Below are positions 57,701 through 64,000 of a DNA stretch of 64,000 nt, piece after piece. This stretch comes from Scatophagus argus. Lineage: Eukaryota > Chordata > Actinopteri > Scatophagidae. Numbering within the stretch: the first letter of the stretch is position 1; every line of letters begins with the position of its first letter. Position numbers and translations under genes: made by a program. The notes under the pieces were generated by a model. The model was not told the DNA's origin. It worked only from the letters and a program-made list of their open reading frames with translations, and made no database searches. The stretch is taken from the NCBI RefSeq assembly GCF_020382885.2, contig NC_058499.1, positions 18,275,872 through 18,339,871 of the forward strand, written 5' to 3'.

Positions 57701-58795
57701 AAAGCAGCAGTAATCATTTTTTTTACAGTAACAATGTGAAAGTAATGTGAAATTGGCTTCTCTTCTTGTGGCGATGAACCTATAGAGAATTTTCAGCTAA
57801 ATCTGCAGCTCCTCTCAGTTTTAGGGAGCTTTATAGCGAGTTTCAGCTCATTGCTTACCTGTCATGCCCACAGCTTTACTGTTGTGGTTCACTCACAGCT
57901 GTCATAGCCTTGTTTGCAGCCACAGCAGGAAGTTGTTTGCTCTAAAGCTGTGAAACAGCAGACAGATACAATTTAATGAAGCTTTTAGCAGCCAAGATTT
58001 TTTCCTCAGGAGCTGGTAGAGATAAAAAAAAATATAAGCTTATAGAAGCAGCAACTGATTAATGTGAATACTTAGTTGTACATCATCATACATATGTTTT
58101 CTGCATTGTGTGGTCAGGCAGAAAGGGCAGATGAAGAAGAGGAATGGAGGGAGTGCTGTGAATGAGCAGTACTTGTTCCACGGGACAGATGAGTCCCTGG
58201 TTGAGGCCATCTGTGACCAGAACTTTGACTGGAGGGTATGTGGCGTCCACGGCACAGCCTATGGCAAAGGTAGAGTGGATCAGTTTAAGTAGTAGTTTAA
58301 ATAGCTGTTCATGTTAAATCCTGATCATACAGCATATATGATATAATGCATAAATGTCTTTTCCTCAAATTTCCTGCACTGTGTTATGTTTTGGTGAGGG
58401 AGCAGTAAACTTTGGATTCCCTGGTTTATCAGACAAAAGGCAGCATGCTTCACCGTGGCAGTATGAAAGAACCTATCACAAACTTGGACTTGACAGTCTT
58501 TTGGGCTGTGCTATAACTAACACATTTCTATATTTTAGGAAGCTACTTTGCCAGAGATGCATCCTACTCAGACAGATATTCCAGAAACAAAATAAGCCTG
58601 AAGAAGACCATGTTTGTTGCTCTGGTCCTGGTGGGGGAGTACACCAGGGGAAGCAGGAGCTACGTCCGTCCCCCGGCAAAAGAAGACGGCAAAACCTTCT
58701 ACGACAGTTGCGTTGACCACAAGAGCAACCCTGGCATCTATGTTGTCTTTGAAAAACAACAGATTTATCCAGAGTATCTTATCAACTACTCATAA
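54718..58795 (+). CDS. parp12: PARP12, CCCH zinc-finger mono-ADP-ribosyltransferase
   Basis: PARP12 is an interferon-induced enzyme that adds single ADP-ribose units and restricts viruses. Exons: 54718-54869, 55503-55638, 55756-56008, 56094-56240, 56334-56511, 56663-56837, 56996-57231, 57339-57426, 57546-57676, 58118-58269, 58539-58795. Sum 1905 nt, 634 aa. CCCH fingers: one or two at about residues 23-58 (CKYFVCGDCTFGHKCKNPH), two at about 98-140 (CPHYNKGDGCKF, CQHYLQGDCKFGSSCKRTH), one near 219-235. WWE modules follow: LPYRWQV, then HFILTTEWLWYWKDDSGKW at about 315-335. The catalytic domain is about residues 440-634, with LFHGT, GKGSYFARDASYSDRYS and IYPEYLINY: an H-Y-I triad, as in human PARP12. 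About 55 N-terminal residues of the human protein (winged-helix part) have no counterpart here. An in-frame stop lies just before the ATG, but 'tttcag' also precedes it. Confidence 0.94.
57700..57970. repeat. possible dispersed repeat in parp12 intron 9
   Basis: The stretch with 'cttgtggcgatgaacctatagagaattttcagct' in outline and 'gagctttatagcgag' resembles a repeat I recall in fish introns. No ends or coding part can be defined. Confidence 0.3.
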
Positions 58796-59318
58796 GTCAC
58801 AATTCTGTCGTTTCTATATTTGAGGATGTTTTTACTTTGGAATCTAGTGGCTTTGTGGGGTTTCACAGTGATAGAGAATGCAGTCAGTTCCTTTACTTCA
58901 GTGAGATATTGAATATAGGGCTTTTTATTGTATTTTTACAGCATGGATTTTTCACTTATGCTTCAGTAAGGGTATATATTAAATTGCTGGATTATTAAAT
59001 GGTTATGAAACATTTTAAAGAAGCAAATCTTTGAGGTGGTGGTAGTGTGAACTTATACACTTTTGGGCAGTTTGAGTTGATACGTTACAATATTATCCTC
59101 TGAAGTGTAGTGGATTATAGGTATGAAGTAGAAAAAATGGGAAAACTTTTTCTGTGTAGTCATTACCTGTATACCAACAGAAAACAATGCTTTTTTTTGG
59201 CCAGTAATCTGTCAAAGAATGTCTGTCAAAGGTCATTCATTAAAGTTCAAATGAAGGGGTACTGTGGGCAACAAATCATCTTGTTCAGTTTTGGAATGAA
59301 ATTCACTGATTGTTATGT

Positions 59319-59324
59319 AATAAA
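59319..59324 (+). promoter_or_regulatory. likely parp12 polyadenylation signal
   Basis: AATAAA about 520 bases after the stop, with ATTAAA shortly after. A minus-strand AATAAA at 59463-59468 could serve tbxas1, so the two transcripts end within about 150 bases of each other. Confidence 0.45.
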
Positions 59325-60045
59325 CACAAACTGTCATTAAAGTAGTCACTGTAATTATATGACAACAGATCAAACCAACAGGAGAAATCTCATCACCAAA
59401 TGTAAAGGTTTAATTACATACAAGTGGCATATATATGTTGTTTCATAGAAACATTTGAATTATTTATTCACAAATATTTTATAGATTCAAAATCCAAATT
59501 ATCTGTGAGCTGTAATTCTCCAGTGTGAGAATTATAAAGTGAGCAGCAGAAAAGGGAGCGGCTCAGTTAAACAGCAGGAATGTGCAAACATTCAAGTTCA
59601 GCTGACAGAATTGATCATGAGCATTGTGGCATTTAACATTTCAGGCTGAACTTGTTCTATCAGCTACCCTCATCATTATTGTTCTGTACAACTGCTTTCT
59701 GTTAACTGAAATGACAGCAGTAACGCGTGAAGACCATAAAAAAATCAAATAAAATCAATTAAAATATCAAATTAATTTGATTTGTAAATAATAACTAAGA
59801 ATCAGTGCAAGGAAGAAGAAAGAAAGGTAGTATTGAAACTAACACCATTATTCAGATGCAAAAAGGCTTTCCCTAAATCACATTGTGTAACACAGCAATA
59901 TTGTAGCCTGTTCAAAAGCACACATAACAAAGTTTAAGTATTGCTGCATACTGGGGCAAGAAGCTGACAGTTCTGTCCGTGAGAGTCCTACACATTTCTA
60001 CTCCTTTGTTTGCTCGTCTCTCTTTCTTCTTTTTTTTTTTTCAGT

Positions 60046-60248
60046 CCACTTTCCAGTTCATTCCCCAAGACGACCAGTACTGCGATCGAGGTATTCTGTG
60101 TCCTGTAACGTATTCAGATTACCTATGGAAATATTTTCATTTAAAGGAACAAATTGTGAAGCCTACTCACACACTCCACACTGTGTGTCAGGATGCTTTG
60201 CAACTCTTCAGAGAATTTTTTCCTACTATGCAAGAAGATGAACAGTAA
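60046..60248 (+). other. orphan open frame behind a strong acceptor
   Basis: A T-rich tract ending 'tttttttttcag' is followed by 67 open codons and TAA (STFQFIPQDDQYCDRG.. to ..FPTMQEDEQ). No homology is recognised. It is antisense to the tbxas1 3' UTR, five bases beyond that gene's stop. It could be the last exon of an unseen plus-strand transcript, or chance. Confidence 0.2.
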
Positions 60249-60252
60249 CTTT

Positions 60253-63200
60253 CTAATTGTCTGGTGAAGAATTCGCTTGACCTTGTCCCAAGTCTCTCCT
60301 TTGGATTTTCACAAATATGCCATTCTTGGGTCCTAGAGTGCTCGACGACTTCAACTCAAGAGGAACCTGCACAAAGAAAAGAAATGCCCATGTAAAAAGG
60401 GAACATCTTCCTCCATACATGTTTGTATTTTCAAATGTAAGATTACATTCATAACAGCCAACAGATACATACTGAAGTTGACATTTGAAATTACATTATC
60501 ATTATTATTATTTTTATTCTTATTATCACTGTTACTATTATTATTATCATCATTATTTCAATTATGCATGATGGGATATTAACAGCTGTATAACTGTTTT
60601 CACAAGAGGACTGATTCTGACTGACAGATATTTTTCCATTTCAAATGCACATGCGTGTGTGTAAATGTGTTTTCTGTGTGTATGATACCCTTCTTTGACT
60701 TGAAATGTTATGAACAAACAGTTTTTTTTTTTATTATATTGTTACTGTTATTGTTATTTTATTGTTTTAAAGGTGTCCAGCCCACCTTGGTCTCAGAGCA
60801 GGCCACGATGTTGAACGTGCGGAACAGACGCACAAGAGCCATCTTGATTTCCAGTTGGGCGAGCCTCATTCCCACGCAGTTTCGAGGACCAGCCCCAAAC
60901 GGCAGGTATACAAATGGATGTCGACTGGCCTTGGCCTCTGGTGTGAACCTGGAGATCCAACCACAAGTTTTATTTTTGAATGAATTAAAAGCAGAGGAGA
61001 GTTCGACTCAGTATTAAAATAGAGGATTTTATTTAGCTTCAGTGCAGTTTAATGCAAGGATTTTACTACCATTGCTACTACGGTGTTTGCATGTATGTGA
61101 TAGACATATGCCATCATATATACTACATACACAAGGAGCAGACACTGTAGTTTTTCTTAATTACTATCACAACAGCCTCCTACCGCCCAGGGATGAACCT
61201 CTCAGGCTCTGGCCAGTGCTCTGGGTCGTAGTGGAGGAAGCCTGCTGGGATCTCCAGCGTCGCTCCTTTAGGGAGGAACTGGCCGTTCACCATGCAGTCG
61301 TGGTCGATGTCTCTCGCAAACCTTGGTGGGGCAAAATGCCACCTTTTATACGTCTGAACTCATTTTCCCTTTCCTGTTTGTACCATCTTTGTGATTCCTC
61401 TATGATTTTGGTGATTATAAAAATAAGCAAAACTCTACTTCATACATGTGGAAAAATAAGTGGACTTATTTTTGACTAAATCTAGTAAAAGTTGATTTTT
61501 GACTTTTATCATCATTTAATGTTCCTAATTTACCTGAATCCAGGAGGGTAAAGGCGCAGTGTTTCACTTATAACCATGTCTAAATACTTCAGTTCCTGGA
61601 CATTTGTGTAATCTGGTGACTCCTACAACAGAAGAGAAAACACCAAATCAGTTATGAATATTTTTGAAGTTTTCACAACACCACAAAAACAAGAGAGAAA
61701 GAAAGAAAAAGTCTGTGAGAACTCAATCTGTCTTGAGATAAATCAACAACTGTTCAACAGACACTCACATGTCTGGTGAAGAACTCATCCACCTCTTCCT
61801 GTACTTTGCACTGACACTCCGGGTGGATGGCCAGGAGGTAGCAGGTGAAAGCCAACGTGTTGCTGCTGGTCTCGTAGCCTGCCAGCAGAAAGACAAAAGC
61901 CTGACCCACAATCTCATCCTCAGTCATCATCTTCTTCTGTGGACGCCTGGTGGGTGGTTCCTGCGGGTGAAGACGGTCCTCCTGACCGGAGGCCGATGGT
62001 TGTGTCTGCTTGCTCGTTTGATCGAGCTCATCAGCAGTGTTCGCTGTGTCAAACTGTTCCAAAGACACACACTCTTTGCTGGTTCGTGCATCTAACATCA
62101 GCTGAAGGAAATCTCGACGCCTCTAAACGTTAAAAATAAAAGATTTACTGACAAAAACGCCTTCCCCAAGACTGTACTGTATTTAACATTATTAAGTGTC
62201 CATTAGAGTCACCTGTTCAGGAGGCTGCTCCTCTCTCTGCTTGATGATCTTCTGAATGCTGTTGATGAAGAAATGACTCATCTGATCTCGTCTTTTATTG
62301 GGGAGGAGTCCCGCCAGAGGAGCCGCCACGGATGGAAAAGCAACTGGACACACAAATCAAATGTACTGGGGTGACTCTACTTGAAATGCCAACTTTACAC
62401 ACTTATACAGAACTGTACAATCATAAATGCTTTGTTTTACTGTCTGCTTAATAAAATTTATCATCCACTTAAGAGTTACCGGGGAAGTCAAGACACTGAG
62501 AAATATTCTGCATTTCAATCTACACCACAACAGAGTACAGCAAAGCCTCCACTTTTAGGTCTACGCTGTATTAATACTTTACACTTTTTCCCTAATTGCA
62601 TTCCTGTATACACATTCTTTATACAAATATATCAATTGTACATGAACAACAATACAAAAAGATTGGACTGACGGAAAAATAGCATGATGGGCCTGAAGAA
62701 AGAAAAGGAGAAGAACATCTGTGCGTGGTGGACAAACGGGTCATCTGGGTTGTTCTGAGAATCCACCTGAGTTGCAAAAGCCACACTGGCAATAACATCC
62801 ATGGTGAAGCAGCCAAAACACCTGCAAGAACATGCACACACACAGAAATATGAGGCAGGACAGAAAAAGACAACACAACTCTAATAGACTCTATTCATTG
62901 CTGTGTGATTACTTGTGGATGTCAAAGGCCTCCGCTGACTCAGTGTAAACATTCAGGTTGTTCATCAGGGCATCAGTGGCTGTGTTGATGAGTGGGACCA
63001 TCTACAGGAAAATATAAGAGACCTTGACACTCTTCAGAGCTGCTAAGACTTTCTGGAAAAATACTGTTTACCACAAAATCTAGGAAAATGTTCCACAAAC
63101 AAAAAACACACATACCAGGCAGTAAAAAAAAAATGCTTTATGGATCAAAGTACACAAACTCAGTGGATGTACAGTAACTGCTTTTAAATAAAAGATGAAA

Positions 63201-63928
63201 CATGTGGTGCAGTATGTGGAGCAGATGTGCAGTAAAAGTTGTAAGGATGAATACTTTATCACAGTTTATTAAAAGTCTATTAAAATATGTCTCTGAAAAA
63301 AATTGGGTGAGAAATGCACAAAGACGTCACAGAATCTTGGTTCCTATTTGTTTTGCACTGTTACAGTTTGATCTGAGATTGTGTCTTGATGTGTGAGTGA
63401 AGGGGCAGCCCTCCTCTCAGTCTGATTTCTGTCCTCTTTGGGTCTGTCGAAGCAGGCATACAAAAATGCTGAAGTCCAATCTGAAGTTCGACAACAGCCC
63501 TAAAGTCATTAGTGACCTTGTCCAATTTCAAAATTTTCAGACCGCAAAAAATTCTTTGTAATAAATGAGGGCAGTTTTAATCGGTGCCCAATAAATTCAT
63601 ATCTCACCTCCTTCATCTTGGCAGCACTGAACGCTGGGGTCAGGATGCTCCGCACTCTCTTCCAGCGTTCATTCCTCAACATGAGCAGACAGTCAGTTGT
63701 AGGCTTGGTGGCAAAGCGAAGAGTCTGTGCAGTGAGGACAAGCACAAACATCAGTTATAATTACATCAAAGTTTACGTTAAAATCATGAATAAGCACGTG
63801 TACTTGTGCCTGCTCTGGTTAATGTCCTCACCATTCTGTTTGGGAAGCTGTTGAAGTCCCTGACCATCACTTGTCTCAGCATGTCAGGATCCGCTACCAC
63901 CACCACTGGTCTGCGACCCACATAGTAC
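60253..63928 (-). CDS. tbxas1: thromboxane A synthase (CYP5A1), 3' part of gene
   Basis: ER-bound cytochrome P450 that isomerises prostaglandin H2 to thromboxane A2. Minus-strand coding exons seen: 63928-63832, 63724-63608, 63001-62913, 62821-62673, 62343-62213, 62122-61769, 61622-61534, 61321-61184, 60948-60786, 60366-60253. Phases agree throughout (480 codons and one base). The gene runs off the right edge, so the membrane anchor and first exons are missing. Landmarks in order: [69 protein letters not shown], the I-helix [22 protein letters not shown], the ExxR in [16 protein letters not shown], and the haem loop [14 protein letters not shown] with the axial Cys. The end [11 protein letters not shown] matches human LGPKNGVYIKI, followed by ~16 extra residues. 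PARP12-TBXAS1 are also neighbours in human 7q34, which supports the CYP5A1 call over CYP3A. Confidence 0.93.
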
Positions 63929-64000
63929 CTGAAATATACAAAGAACAGTCTCAGGTAAATCAAACAACCTATGTTCAGACCCTCATTTTATCAAATGCTG

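Overview
The window reads as nuclear DNA of a ray-finned (teleost) fish. Its genes are vertebrate genes split by short introns. Between and inside them lie L2-type LINEs, tRNA-headed SINEs, small inverted-repeat elements and many CA, TG and CTAT microsatellites. No tools were run: exons were placed by reading translations, checking splice sites and phase, and comparing with remembered human proteins. Where exons are listed, their summed lengths stay in frame.

Layout: (1) 1-4660 is a LINE graveyard with two related families, one inserted in the other. (2) 4660-6965 is AT-rich intergenic DNA with fossil LTR-like pieces. (3) 6966-14285, minus strand: slc41a2, a magnesium carrier (10 coding exons, 511 aa). 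(4) 15803-28032, plus strand: washc4/SWIP, a WASH-complex subunit (33 coding exons, 1171 aa). (5) 30833-36117, minus: cnot2, a CCR4-NOT subunit (14 coding exons found; the extreme N-terminus is unresolved). (6) 39206-40030, plus: single-exon lrrc10. (7) 43365-44633, minus: an intronless 422-aa seipin (bscl2-like), head to head with (8) fnbp4 at 45048-52202, plus (17 coding exons, 901 aa). (9) 54718-58795, plus: parp12 (11 coding exons, 634 aa). (10) 60253 to the right edge, minus: tbxas1/CYP5A1, 10 coding exons seen, 5' end outside the window.

The genes do not form one pathway. They are joined ancestral neighbour groups: slc41a2-washc4 and cnot2-lrrc10 both lie on human chromosome 12, seipin and fnbp4 relatives on human 11, and parp12-tbxas1 on human 7. 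Within groups there are meaningful arrangements: a divergent fnbp4/seipin promoter of 414 bp, convergent washc4/cnot2 ends, and convergent parp12/tbxas1 ends.

No clearly new system was found. The points most worth a second look are the intronless seipin (probable retrogene), the ISRE-like site and short N-terminus of parp12, the conserved-type I-helix threonine in this thromboxane synthase, a promoter-like cluster inside an fnbp4 intron, a GC-AG intron, a near-perfect 38-nt palindrome, and the nested LINE insertion.
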